This document shows positions 37,601-50,199 of a stretch of DNA of 64,000 nt, one piece after another. A model generated the notes under the pieces. It did no database searches. It saw only the letters and a program-made list of their open reading frames with translations, and was not told where the DNA came from. The position numbers and the translations under genes were made by a program. Every line of letters starts with the position of its first letter. Position 1 is the first letter of the stretch. Source of the DNA: Balamuthia mandrillaris (taxonomy: Eukaryota > Discosea > Longamoebia > Balamuthiidae); assembly GCA_031835245.1 (NCBI GenBank), contig JAVKOQ010000051.1, positions 5,001 through 69,000 on the forward strand. The letters run 5' to 3'.

Positions 37601-38539
37601 ATCCTGTTCTTGTTGATATCCTTGATGAAGAAGGCTTGGGCATTTCCTTGGGACTGTCTCTTGGTGGGAGCGATGGCGATGCGATCGCCGACCCTCCAGC
37701 CCATGTCCTCCACATCATGCATCAGGTGGAGCGTGTCTGTGCCTTCGTTGGCCGTGTGGCTCAACAGGGACCAAGTGCGACGCAAAGGACGGCCAGTGAC
37801 CTCTACTATGGGGTAACCAACCTCCTGTGCTGGGTCCGAGACAACGCGGCTGCCGCCAAAGGCGCGGACGCTGAGGTGGGGGTGCTTCGCTCCGTTGTTC
37901 TTGAGGTAGATGTAGGCGTGCTTGTCCTCCGAGGTGACCGTCAGGTTGAACACGCCATTTAGCTCAGTGACCACGAAACCGCTGCACAGCCACTGCTCTT
38001 CCGCCGTTTGGCTCTCGTCTGTCCATTCAATAGTTCCCTTTAAAGGAGTGAACAAGGAAAAAGATTAATAAGCCGAGAGCTACGGGACATACGGGAAGAG
38101 AAGATAGATAAGAGAGAAAAACGGAGAAGAAGGAAAAAGGGAGAGGGAAGAGAGAGCAAAGAGAGCGAACCTTATTGATAATAGCGGCGACGTTGACGTT
38201 ACCGTCCAGAGTAACGGTAACGCCTTCCTCCACCACGCACGTACTAGAACTGCCGCAGGCGCCTTGGAATTCAGCCGCGTTCATGTCCTCGTCAATGGAG
38301 ACTTGAGCAGGAGAGCCCGGTCCTTTGACGGAGCCCTGGCAAGCAGCCATGCCCGCCGGAAGGGGTACTCCGTAGGAGTCCTCCGTCAACAGCTCAAAGT
38401 CATCCAGGTAATCCGATTGATCGCCGACGGCGTATTGAGCGCCAACGAAGAAAGACGCGTGAGGAAGGAGGAGAAACGCCGTCACCAGAACGCTCAACAG
38501 CGAGAACCGTGGAAAACAAGAGTTCCGCGGGTTATTCAT
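34661..38539 (-). CDS. Secreted G8/parallel beta-helix/EGF protein (CEMIP/fibrocystin-L-like), copy 2
   Basis: Four phase-consistent exons (38539-38171, 38037-35862, 35780-35232, 35097-34661) give 1176 aa. It has a signal peptide (LLSVLVTAFLLLPHASFFVGAQ) and the same order of G8-like region, beta-helix repeats (GAGIYIEDGNEL, NRAANSFNG), three EGF-like modules and a Cys-rich tail as the copy at 5009-8969. Long blocks are identical between the two proteins. The tail ends in Asp/Gly-rich repeats and a short Ala-Ser-Trp-Phe-Met end. Divergence is concentrated in the first 80 residues, in patches of the helix (around the CTIPGTDN and SSDWPRR regions) and in the Cys-rich tail. It lacks the intron that copy 1 has before MRFNKVG. 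It sits 3' of two M60 surface proteins on the same strand, suggesting a surface or matrix gene block. Confidence 0.9.
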
Positions 38540-39489
38540 CTATCGTTTCTTTATTCGCCCCTTTTTGTTTCTTGTATAACTATCGTAGTTGTTGTAAACC
38601 AAAAGTGTTGACTGTATTATGCAGGTCCTGAAAAATAAAAAAATTAAGCGGTTAAACGACAAATAAAAACCTAACAACACGTATGGCCACCTGAACAACC
38701 ACCAATAATAACGTAATGCTCCGATTGGTCCTTTCTGTGATTGCACTATCTTACGATTGGTTGTTTGCATGAATTACATAATTAATCAACGGATTAGCCG
38801 AAACAAACGACAAAGAATGGGTTGACAAAAAAGAAAAAAACAACGTGTGCGCCCTGATATTAATAATGATATAAAAACTGGTGAATTTTTAATTAGGCAA
38901 AACAATACGAACAAATGACGAAACGTATGCTTCAGAGGCCAAATAAAGATATTCCTTAAACCAGCTGTTCAAAAGTTGTGCGTCAGGTGCTTTGGGCATG
39001 GTGTCCGTTTCGCTTGCTTGTGCAGTGCACCAGTGGTAACAAGGAGAAGTTGGCCGATGGTCGGATTCGCTGTGTGCGTTTATGGAAACGAAGCAAGACA
39101 GAAGAAAAAGAAAAAGCACAACCACTGAGGATGTTGGAAAACTCCAACATAATAGTTCTTCTTCTCTTTGTGTCGACCTCTCTTTCCTGCCTGTCGGCCT
39201 GAGGAACCTCTCCGTGTCCACTTTCTCCTTTTTTGTTGTTTCTTTCTCTCTGCCCTTTTATGCTGATATATTCTGCTCTTCTTTTTTGGATATTTCCTCT
39301 AGCTTAAATACTGCCTCTTCTTGCTTCTTCTTCTTTTTCCTCTTGGTACAATGTGCAACTAACTTGCTGAAAGACGTGGGTTACGACGCAAGACTGTTCT
39401 CAGACTGGCTACCAAAATAAAATTTGTACATGTTTTAAACAATGATTAATGAAACTAATAGAATAGAAATTGTGGGGTTCTTATAGCTG
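38540..39489. other. Intergenic, about 950 bp
   Basis: Promoter side of G8 copy 2 and 3' side of the first M60 gene. A 110-codon minus-strand frame (38889-39221) contains one hydrophobic helix but no conserved feature, and overlapping plus-strand frames are equally open, so I do not call a gene. CCAAT-like words (GATTGG) occur at 38723 and 38756. Confidence 0.5.
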
Positions 39490-42012
39490 TTAGCCTCTTG
39501 CACTCATGGGTGTGAGCTGCACCTCCATCTGACGACCCAGCATGCTTCTGCGCCTTTTGATGAAGAAGAAAGCAGCAACTCCGACTGCCAACAACACCAC
39601 CACTGCTCCCACCGAGCTGACAGTGGCGCCGATGATGACTGCCGTCTTGTCGCCTGATGAATCCGCCTCTTCCTTTGATGTGTCATCTTCACCTGTGGTT
39701 TCATCCGCAGCATCCCCGTCGTCCACTCCGTCAGCTTGTCCATCTGTTTCATCTGTGACTCCATCCCCGCCATCCACAGCACCATCAGTACCGTCCCCGC
39801 CATCCACATCATCGGCGGCTTCATCCCCATCACCCCCGCTGTCTTTGGTGACCTTGGCTGTGACCTCTGCAGATTCCACCATGCCTCCTTCGTAATACAC
39901 CACCGCTTTGTAGTCGTGTTCTCCTCTCTCTGGTCTGTCCTTGAAGGTGTAAGGGCGAACCTTGACTGTGGCCAATGCTTCCCCATTCTTATGAAACTCC
40001 ACTCTTAAAATAGTGTGATAGTTGTCCTTCACCGTCGCTGTCACGGTGAGCAAGGCATCCACCACATACTCCTTGTTGGCAATAGGAGAATAGAGGGCAA
40101 CGGTTGGAGGGGTTTTCTTGGGAAGAGCTTCCACGGAGGAGATGCCAGTTTCGGTGGAGATGAAGGCCAGGTCAGCCAGGGGCAAGGCCACTGGGGTGGG
40201 AGCTGCACGAGAGGTCACCGGAGAGGGAAGCACCCAACCCACAGCAAGGTGATCGCCCCCTGCGCTTTCCGTCTGTCTGGCTTCAATGTAGTAGATTTGC
40301 CCTTCGTTCAGAGTGGCGTATCCAGGCTGTCACAAACACAGATTCACTCTGGTCAAAAATGACGACTTAACGAGTACGTGGATGAACAACAAACAGAAAG
40401 ACAACAAGAAGAAACTCAAAAAAAAAAAGGAGTGCTCACCTTGTCCATGCGCCATGTTTCTTGATTGGTCCAGCTGGGAAGGGAAGTGATCTGAACTTTG
40501 TTGGCTGGGTTGGAGTCGGTGGACAGGTACAACCACACCTTATCGTCACCAGCGAGGTAAAAGACATACTCCCCAGACACTGGGGCCTTTATGTATCCTG
40601 TTACCACTCGGGTGTAATCATCTCCAGCCCATGGTGCTGTGGAGAAGGTCTCCAGGTACCCTGTGTACGTGGGTGGTCCTGCCCGTTGCTCCCATTAATA
40701 AATTGGTACAAAGAATGTGAAGAAGACAGAAAAATAAAGAACCTAACCGACAGTAAACGAAAAAAGAATAATAAAGAAAAGAGAACTTACCAGTAGGAAT
40801 GGCATCAGGTGTCTGTCCCTTCCATCTTCTCTCCAACAAGCCCTTCTTGGCTTGCCCATCCGGCATGCACACTACCGTCACTTCTCCATATCCCACCATG
40901 CCTGCCTGTGATGTCAACTTTATCATCAACTGCTTCACCCAAGGGGCTTGCCTTGTGCTCACTTTCTTCAACTTCAATTCTCCTGTCGTCTTCACCTCAA
41001 AGTTTGAGCCAGTGTCGCCGTAAACAACGACAGCACTTGCCAGAGGAGATGTGGACTGGAATCGGATAATTCCAAGGAGGTCACCCACTTTGGCGGTGGC
41101 TGGGAAGGTGATGATGGTTGTGTGAACCACGGGAGCACTCTCCATCACTGCCAGGATGTTGACTGTGAACTGCACCTCCTTGGAGGAACGAGTGTTAGAG
41201 AAGGGAATGCCATCCCCTTCCACCTTCACTGTCAGACTCAAGGAACTGGGCGCTTGAGGAGGAACCTTCAGAAGGGTCAGCTCCCCGCTGAACTCGTCCA
41301 GCTGGAAGAGCTTGCCCGTGTCCCCAGAGACAATGCTGAAATGGTGAATCTCTCCGGGGTCTGCATCCGTGGCCTTGAAGGTGTAGAGCACGGAGAAGAG
41401 CTTATCTTGCGGCACCTCCAAGGTGCTCGGGTTGGACAGGCTTTGGATGTCGGTGTTGCCGTTCCAGACGGCATAGTTCTTGGCCTTGATGGCCTGGATG
41501 ACGGCAGGGGAGATGGCGTAGCCCTCCTTTCCCAGCCCGTACCGCAGGAAGTACTCCTGCAGGTCCCTCTCTGCTGCATCGCAGAAGAGCAGAAAAAAGC
41601 GGTTCCTCTTGTAGTTGGCGTCCTTCTGGTCCAAGGCGTCCAGACCAGCATCCGCCACTTTGTCCTGCATCCACGCCATCAAGCGGCTCAACGCCGTGCG
41701 ATAGAGTTCCCAGCCAAAGGCCTCTGCCAGGTTGAAGTAAAAGTCATAGGCATAGGCCGAGCCGCAAGCCTCTGCCCAAGTGCTGCTGGCTGTGACCTTG
41801 CTCCTAGCCTTGATGCGGGCGTCCGCGTCCCAGGTGCCGTGGACGTTGTTGTCCCATGGGGAGCGTCGGTGGAGGAGCTGGTATAGAAGTCCTGGCACCA
41901 GGTTCACATCCACCTCGCCATGAGTGGCAATGCCGTAATTCCCATCGAAGTTGTCCTTTGTTGTTCAGAAGTTCATTCAAGACAGGGTTAAGTTATGCAT
42001 ACGAGACGAAGA

Positions 42013-42107
<95 letters not shown>

Positions 42108-44261
42108 TCATAAGACAACAACAACAACATTAGACGACAACAACAACAACAACCAACATAGACAATTCATAAGTAAAACCTGAAAGGTATGGCCAAGCTC
42201 GTGATAGTATCCCCAATCACCAGCCGTGCGAACTTCCTTCACTGTCTGTGAACCATCCCCATACATCATCATCACCGGGAAGCCTGCATGACCATAGCCG
42301 GCCACGATGTTCCAATCCCCCATGGCTGCCTCTCCTCGTTTTCGGTACTTATCATAGCCCATGTAATGATCTGCCATGTCCATCACCGTTTGCCAAAACT
42401 CTGCCACCTTTTCCCACAACAATACAAGACCACCATTCAGCTTGCCACAACCAACAAACAAGGAAAGAAAAATAACCTACCTTGTGGGGTTCCTGGAGGG
42501 CTTGCAACGCTGCTCTGGGAGCGTAGGCGATAAAAGTGGGAGTGTCTCCATACTTGCTCACCTTGCCTGTGGCAACGAATCCCCAGCTTCCTGGGTTGTC
42601 CTTGGTTTTGCTGTTGAACTGCTCTTCCGTCTCCACCCCAACTCTGTACACCGGAGCCTCCAACACCTTCTTCAACGTCACCGGCACCGTCCCGATGCTC
42701 TTCCCTGGAGGAGCCCAGAACCGAATCAGTCCCCCAAACACGTTCCCAATGATGGTGGTCCTACTCGCCAACGCAAAGTGACGTTCGAGCAAGGGAAAAC
42801 GGTTCCATTCGTCCCTGCCCCAAACAGCATCCTCGTGGTGTCCGATCTGCACCACCAAGCCCTTGTTGGCGAACTCGGAAGGAATGACGATCTCCACCTT
42901 CTCTCCGGGAAAGGCGTAGTATCCACTCTCGAACAGCCTTCCTCGATCTCCCCAGTTCATGAACTGGTCTGTTGGCACGTCGTTGGCGTTGAGCACTATG
43001 GAGCGCTCCACCCGAGGTGCGGAGGCTGGAGGCAGGCCCGGCCAGTGAGCAGCACACGGATGCACTCCATCAGGGAACAGCTGGCTGAAGGTGGTTGGCT
43101 CCTTGTCGAAGAGTGAGCTTTGGTACCTGGCCACAACCGCCTCCACCACATGGATGTCCGGTTTGATGGGATTGCTCTTGGTGGGACAGATCCAGCCCTT
43201 TTGCTGAGAGAGTGTCTGCAGACCGGTTTGAAGGGAAGCCAGGGTTGGGGAGACCGCCAACACTTGAGATACGGCCTGAGAGGCAACCTTCAGCTCTGCT
43301 CCAGAAAGCGGGTTGCTCTCTTGGCTTGTCATTCTGTCCAGGGCGTTCAAAGCAGAATGGAAAATGGGAAAGGCCGTGTTGGCAACCGTCAGCGATTGCT
43401 CTGCTCCTGCCTCGCTGAAGAAAAGGCCAAAGTGGGCAAGGACCTGGTTGGCGGCGGCTCGTTTGTCATTGGCCAAAGCCCATGGAGTGGAGGCACCAAC
43501 GAGACTGCCTCCTCCTTCGATGAAGTCCAACAAGGCTTGTTGGGTTGCGCTGACATCACCGGAGTGGAAGTTCAGCACTACCACGTCCACCCCTGTGGTC
43601 ACAACAAAGAACAATTGCTAAGCATAGAAGGGGAAACAGAAAAGAAACCACAAGACAGCGATAACAAACCAGAGAGCTGAGCAGCAGTGACAGAACTGAT
43701 GGACTTGGTTTTGAAGTTTCGCTTGGTGTAAAAAGAACAACTCGCCGTGCCCCCACCGCACCCCACCGTGATGTCTTCTGGCTTCTCCGCTCTTCCCGCC
43801 CACAATACCGCGTTGGCCAAAAGCGAGGCCCTCCAGGTGTTGGCCTCGTTGTCCGTAAAGTCTACAAAGCTCGTGTGGGCAAAGGCCACGGCTCTGGCGG
43901 CGTTGGCACTTTGTTGGTCCTTGTAGCGACCGGCGGCTTCGTAGGCATACCGCCCAACTGCCGCCTTGGGCGCAGCCAACAAGACGGGGAAAGAAGACCT
44001 CCCGCTCATTGCCACCGAACCTTTTAATCGTTTTTTGCTTAGCGCTTGAAGCGGGATACAACCACAACCGAAATATAAAGAACAAGCACAAGAAAGAGGC
44101 ACGCAAAACAAACCTGCCCATGCGGGTGCAATAGAAAAAGTCTGGCCTCGAACGCTTTCGGTAAGGGCAAGATAATCGGAGTTGATGGTCACTTGTCCGC
44201 TGCAGGCGGAAAGGAGGTTTAACACCGCAAAGAAGCACAAGAACGGCATAAGCTTGAGCAT
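39490..44261 (-). CDS. M60-like (TCAF/enhancin-type) metallopeptidase, PA14, type I membrane protein (copy A)
   Basis: Seven phase-consistent exons (44261-44114, 44020-43670, 43592-42481, 42407-42180, 41955-40791, 40678-40440, 40326-39490) give 1359 aa. A signal peptide covers residues 1-23. An N-terminal domain like that of TCAF proteins (GSVAMSGRSSFPVLLA, VLNFHSGDV) is followed by the M60 domain: LFESGYYAFPGEKVEIVIP, GNVFGGLIRFWAP, and zinc motif HELGH at about 606 with a downstream Glu near 627 (THGEVD). A cadherin-like repeat (about 730-860) and a PA14 module (GYIKAPVSGEYVFYLAGDD) come next. An Ig-like region, an Asp/Gly/Thr stalk, one transmembrane helix and a short basic tail end the protein. 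M60 enzymes cleave mucin-type glycoproteins, so a cell-surface, host- or prey-glycan-directed protease is likely. The motif is intact, so it is probably active. Confidence 0.9.
42014..42107. repeat. (AAC)n microsatellite in an intron
   Basis: About 31 AAC units in the fourth intron of M60 copy A, directly after the exon that carries HELGH. The sense strand reads (GTT)n. Confidence 0.95.
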
Positions 44262-44707
44262 CCTCTCCCCAGCAATAAAGGGCTCTACTGAAGGCACCTC
44301 CTTGCCTGTATCCAATATTGTTTGAGGTTTAACAAGAGTGTTTCGTTTGTCTGCTGCCTTGCGGCTCCTCTGCTTTCGAATGGGAAACCACAAAACCACC
44401 GAACGGCTGTGTTTCCAAAAATGGGAAAAGAAGATGTCTTTTCGTCGGCTTGTGCCTGCAACGAACTAAAGGGGTCAGAATACACATAAGAGCAAGACTA
44501 AAGAGAGTAAAGGAGAGGAAGAGGAAGAGGGAGAGAAAGAGGAAGAAGAGCAAGAGCAAGAGCAAGAGCAAGAGCAAGAGCAAGAGCAAGAGCAAGAGCA
44601 AGAGCAAGAGCAAGAGCAAGAGCAAGAGAGCGACTAACCAGAATATAAATAAAAAAAAGAGTATTGTTACATATAGTAAAACACTGGTACTCCTGCTCCT
44701 GTTTTGT
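44262..44707. other. Intergenic between tandem M60 genes, with (GAGCAA)n
   Basis: 446 bp holding the promoter of copy A and the 3' UTR of copy B. A perfect hexanucleotide run AGAGCA/GAGCAA of about 13 units spans 44547-44627. No supported gene. Confidence 0.7.
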
Positions 44708-47700
44708 CTAGAGTCCCTCTTCGTCTCTTTCTCCGAGCCTGGACGGAAATGGCTGCAGCTGAAGCATTAACAGCGAATTCACCTGTCTTCTTCGCCGTAT
44801 GAACAAGAAAGCAACAACACCAGCCACTGCTAATAATAGGGCTCCCCCACCGCCTGCCGAGGAGGCGACGACTGCAATGAGGTTACCGCCAGAGCTGGAC
44901 TTCTTTTCTTCTTCTTGTTCTTCTTCTCCTTCTTCTAAACCACTAGTTGAGCCTTGGCCGCTTCCGTCTCCTTCCCCATCATCGCCGCCACCATTAATAC
45001 CATCGCCATCACCGTCGCCGTCGCCGTCGCCGTCCACAACTCCGTCATGTATATCGCCATCCCCGACAGCATTGCTGTCTCCATCGCCATCCCCTTCAGG
45101 AGTACCGTCACCACCCACAACATCGACATCCCCATCACCATCACCGTCACCATCACCACCACCATCACCATCCACAGCACCATCACCATCACCATCACCA
45201 TCACCATCACCATCACCATCACCATCCACAGCACCATCACCATCACCATCCACAGCGCCGTCACCATCACCATCCACAGCACCGTCACCATCACCATCCA
45301 CAGCACCGTCACCATCACCATCCACAGCACCGTCACCGTCACCGTCACCGTCACCGTCACCGTCACCGTCACCGTCACCGTCACCGTCACCGTCACCGTC
45401 ACCGTCACCGTCACCGTCACCGTCACCGTCACCGTCACCGTCACCGTCACCGTCACCGTCACCGTCACCATCCACAGCACCGTCACTATCGCCGTCCACC
45501 ACACCCCCTCCATCAACATCTCCATCACTTCCACCGTCATTAGGGATGGGCGGGTGCACGGTTATGGTGACTTCATTCGATTCTAAGAGTCCGCCTTCAT
45601 GGTATGCTATAGCTCGGAAAATGTGCTCTCCAGCGGCAAGTTCTAGCTCTATGATATAAGGCCGAGTCTTTACAGTGCCTACAGGCAACTCGTTGTGGAG
45701 GAACTCCACCCTCAAAATGGTGTTATGGTTATCCTGCAGGTCCGCCGTCACTTTCACAGTCTCATCTTCAAAATATTCGGTTCCAGGAGAGGGAGAAGAG
45801 AGCGCGATGGCTGGCGGCTTGTTCGTGGGAGGCAGCTCAAATGTGGAAAAGCCTTTGTCGTCAGAGGGGAGGCCGTTGTTCTCCAGATTCGTGATGACCG
45901 AATTGAGAGTCGGTATTGGATTGTCCGCAGCACTGGGGAGATCCCAAGCCACCGACAGATGGTCACCTCCACCAAATTCCAGTTGAATGGCTTCAATGTA
46001 GAACCACTGTCCTGCCACCAAAGATACGATACTTCTTGCTCCCTGTAGCCAAACAAAAAATTTTAAATATACAAAGCCAAGAAGAACAAAAAAAAAACAA
46101 GAAGCAAGAAGATAAGGAAAATTAAGAGAGAGAAAAAGGGTGGAAGCGAAAATAAAGAATAAAACATAACAGCAACTCACTTGGGTGATGAAAACGGATG
46201 GTGCAGTCCAAGTCTGAATGTGGCCTATTAATACCTTATGCTCTGGCCTCGTGTCAGTGGAAAGATAAAGCCACATCATATCATCGGCAGTAAACCAGAA
46301 CGTGTATTGGCCTGTCTCCGGAGCTCTGATGTATCCGGTCACCATTCGAGTATAGTCTTCAGCAACATTCTGCGGCAATTGGAACCGATTGATGTAGCCT
46401 TTGAAGTTCGGGGAACCTGGTGATTGAAAGTGAGCAACAAGCCACAAAATGGAAATAGCAAAGGAGAGAAATTGTGTGTTAGAAGCAAGCAGCGGACAGG
46501 ACCTCGTGGAACATACCTGTAGTAACCACATAAGGATTCTGAGCATTGCGTCCTGCCCACCGTCTTTCCAACAAGCCGGCGAAAGTGGTGGTTCCCTCCG
46601 GCCAGCACCACACCTCCACATTGCCATACCCCACCGCACCCTTCAAGTTGGTGGCTTTCACCACCAGCTGCCGCCGCCAAGGGGCTCGTGGTACGGTTGA
46701 GTCCGCTCTCCTCAACAGGTCTCCATTCGGCTGAAGATCAAAGAGTTGGTCGTTATTGCCCACCACGACCTCCAAGGAAATGATCGTGGAGGCTGATACC
46801 ACCGCGATGGAACCGACCGGAACACCGACGGCAACGTTGCTAAAGATGCGAAGTTGTTCCGTTATGATTACGGGAGCGCTGTCACTGACCATCTGCACTT
46901 GGACCAAGATCTCTCGGTCAATGCTGGGGCGAGTGTTGGTGAAGGGAACACCATCTCCCATCGCTCTGATAATCACAGAGCGTTCTACGGACAGTTGCTT
47001 GGTTCTCAAGATGAGAGTCAGTTCCCCGGTCAACTCGTCAATAGCAAATAACAACGGGTCCTCTGCGTTTTTGGAGACAACAGAATAATGATAGATTTCT
47101 CCTTGATCTGGGTCATCCACCACCGCGAACGTGTCCACAACGGAGAAGAGCGCATCTTCCGCAACGAGGAATGGGCCACCAGGTTCAAGAGAGCTACTGG
47201 GAGAGTTGCCATTCCACTCGGGATAATTCTGTGCAGCGATTTGGCTAATTACCACTTGAGAGATGAGCTCATTGTTCTTACCAATCCCGTAACGCAGGAA
47301 GTAGGCCTTGAGGTCTCGTTCTGCGGCATCACAAAACAGAATGTAGAGCCGGTTTCTCTTGTAGTTGGCGTTATTGGGGTTCAAATCAGCCAAAGCGGGA
47401 TCGGAGGCATCGCCTTGCAACCAACGCATTAAGCGACCAAAGGCCTTGTGATAGAAGTCCCATCCAAAGGCTTCTGCCAGGTTGAAGTAAAAGTCATTCG
47501 CCAAGGCGGTGTTGGCTATGGTGGCCCATGCTGGATTGTTGTAAGTGATTCTGGCGGCGATACGGTGTTCAGCATCCCAGTAGGAGGAAAGGTTGTTCTG
47601 CCAAGGTGATCGGTGGTGGATCAACTGTAGAATAAGGCCAACGACGAGGTGGATACCGTGAGAAGTGTCCGGCGGAATCTCCCACTCTTTATTCCAGGTA

Positions 47701-49815
47701 TGCTGTACGGAAAACAATTAACGGGCGAGGCGAGAGGTTTAGATAGAAGAGAAACGCAAACCAACCCGCATATTAATACTCAGCAGCTCATAGACCTGCA
47801 CAGGAGGATCAGGAGTTACCACAGACTGAAATTTTTGCAGCGAAACCGGAAATGAGAACTCGGAGTAGTCCTCTAGGGCATCTGGCGTGGCAGCTTCTCC
47901 CCTTGTACGATAGCCTTGGTAGCCCATGTAGTGGTCCACTGTATCCATTACCGTTTGCCAGTGGTCCGCCACCTACATGTATGCATGGATGAAGGAATAA
48001 GCAAAGCAAAACAAACTAAACTAATCGAGACACAACAAGATAAAAAATAGAACCTTTTGCGGGGAATCAACCGCGAGCAACTCTGCCCTGCTGGCATACG
48101 CGATAAAGGCCGGGGTGTCACCATAAGCCTCCATGTTCTTTGTGGCGATGAAACCCCACGGCGCTGCCTTGTGTTTCAAAGCCTCCTTCCATTGGACTTC
48201 CGTGTGAATGCCAGCCCTGAACACCGGCGCTTCCAAAATGTTCTTCAACGTCACGTTGATGGTGCCTTGCCGCACGCCCCAAGGGACCCAGATCCTTATC
48301 AACCCTCCGAAAACGTTGCCGATGGTCACTGTGGTCGCTTTGTCTAAAGAGAATCTTCGTTGGATGAACGGGAATCGCGTCCACACCTGCATGTTCCAAA
48401 GCGACGCCCTGTGATGTCCCACCTCCACTTCTATGCCTTTGCCAACGCCTGCTGCGTCGATGAGGACCTCCACGGGCTTTCCCGGAGGGGCATAGTATCC
48501 GGTTTCCAACAACCAACCTAACTCCGAGGCAACGAGATATGCGTTGTTTTCAGGTATGATATCCGTGTTGATGGGAATGGTTATGCTTTTGATCGGTGTG
48601 GCAGTCGCAGAAGGAAGGCCTGGCCAATAAGCGGCGCAAGGATGGAAGCCGTTGTTGAACAGCTCTGAGAAGTGAGACGGTTCAGTGGTCTGGAAGAGAA
48701 CTGACTGCAACTTGGCCACCAATACTTTGAAGGTATCTTCCTCGGCGACCACGAAGGGGTTATCAAACGTGGGGCAGATCCAGTCATAGGGCGGTTCCGG
48801 AGAGAGAAGCAGGTCTTTGACTGCTTCCAAAAAGCTAAGAGAGTAAGGATCCGCTAGGTATACCTTGTTGATGGCTTCGATTGCTATGGGTTGCTCTCCT
48901 ACGGAAAGAGGGTTGTTTATGTCTTGCAGAGCATCCACTGCGTTAGCAGCGGAGTAAAAGTGAGGAAGAGGGTTTGCTGGGATTTTGCATTCATAGGCCA
49001 CAGCAGTCACGGACAAGTGCAAACCAACGGTGTCGAGCAGCTCATTGGCAACCTTTAATTTTTCAGTGCTAAAGTTCGGAGGTGTTGATACGAGAACCAA
49101 ACCGCCTCCCCCGAGCAGGAAGTCGCGATAGAATGACAAATGGTTGACACCAGCATAGTGCCAGTTGACCAGCATCGCATCCGTGCCTGATATCATGCCG
49201 TTAAAACAAGACAAACACACAAACTACAGTATGAAGGATCATGTACTGGTAATTTGTGAGATCTTGGAGAGAGTTACTGCTTTGAAGTTTCTGGCTTGCA
49301 GCCAAGCTGCAGAAACCGTTCCAGAGTTTAAAACTCCCACAGTAATATCTTCTGGTCGGTTCGCTTTGCTCGCCCACAACAACGCGTTCGTTAGCACAGT
49401 GGTCAAGTCGCCGCTGGTCGACAAGAACGAGTCTGACGCAAACTTGGAGTGAGCGAAAACGACTCCTCTGCCAGGGTTGGAACAAGCACCCTCCGCAGAA
49501 CAAAAGGAGGAACGGCCTGCTGCTCCAACAGCAGAACCATCCTCTGTCAACAAAATCGGAAACGAGGAACGCCCGCTCATTGCGATAGAACCTGTATTGT
49601 TTCGGCATTCTCGGTGAGCAATAAAGAATGAAGAATAGGGAGGGTGAGACTAAGAACAACTAACCAGGAGAGGTGCCGCTGATGCTGAAGCTTTTGCCTC
49701 GAACTGAGGTAGTGAGAGCATCAAAGTCAGAGTCAATGGTGGCGCTTTGCCCTGATGCTATGCACAGAATAGTGCTCACAATCAAAGCGAGCAATAAAAA
49801 CTTTGACCCGCTCAT
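44708..49815 (-). CDS. M60-like/PA14 type I membrane protein, probable pseudoenzyme (copy B)
   Basis: Seven phase-consistent exons (49815-49665, 49591-49247, 49186-48054, 47972-47766, 47702-46517, 46416-46181, 46042-44708) give 1530 aa with the same intron phases as copy A. The order is signal peptide, TCAF-like N-terminus (SIAMSGRSSFPILL), M60 domain (WLLETGYYAPPGKPVEVLI, GNVFGGLIRIWVP), cadherin-like region, PA14 (YIRAPETGQYTFWFTADD), Ig-like region, a long Gly-Asp stalk, a transmembrane helix and a basic tail. Where copy A has HELGH, this protein has Tyr-Glu-Leu-Leu-Ser (about 604-608), so both zinc histidines are gone. The aligned downstream Glu is Ile, though other Glu residues are near. 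It therefore probably keeps the glycan-binding scaffold without protease activity. The stalk is encoded by (GTCACC)n and close variants. Confidence 0.9.
45328..45468. repeat. Coding (GTCACC)n hexanucleotide array, Gly-Asp stalk
   Basis: A perfect run of about 23 hexanucleotides encodes alternating Gly-Asp. It lies within a longer, less regular Gly/Asp/Ala/Val region from 45000 to 45520 interrupted by CATCCACAGC blocks. Being a multiple of three, length changes here keep the frame. Confidence 0.93.
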
Positions 49816-50199
49816 AACCAGTGTGTTGCTTCTTGTGTTTTTGTTGTCAGTGAAAGAGAAGTTTGGGAGACATACGTAAGTCAGCAAACGTTTGTAGGCT
49901 TTGGAGAGAACCGATCTTCTCCTTTTTAGTCCGACCATTATATGATAGTACGCTTCTCTTTCTTTGGCGAGACTTTTATAAATAAGGAGATCGCTCAAAT
50001 ACCTGATGAGAAAGAGCAAAGTTTAACGCAAGATAGCAAAGAAAAAGCAATTCAAAACACACCTGGTGTGAATAAACTTGTAAACTGCCAGAATGAAAGA
50101 GGAGTGATTGAAGGAGGGGTAACAAAAAAAAAAAGGAGTTGAAGAAAGCTGTGTTGCTTCATTCATTCCATTGTTTGTACAAAGAAAATGTGGAAAAAG
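49816..50199. other. Intergenic, 384 bp
   Basis: Promoter side of M60 copy B and 3' side of the OTU gene. Nothing else supported. Confidence 0.5.

Noticed and set aside
35920..37962. A 680-residue plus-strand frame
   Set aside because: Antisense shadow of the second G8 gene, with no domain and no start context; the minus strand encodes clear homologous protein.
38889..39221. 110-residue minus-strand frame with a hydrophobic helix
   Set aside because: No conserved motif, and overlapping frames on the other strand are as open; could be real but unsupported.
44547..44627. (GAGCAA)n as a possible CRISPR-like or telomeric array
   Set aside because: Simple hexanucleotide slippage repeat, no spacers, internal to the contig and unlike known telomere units.
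44799..45659. Ser/Pro- and Ile/Thr-repeat frames on the plus strand
   Set aside because: Antisense readings of the Gly-Asp stalk array.
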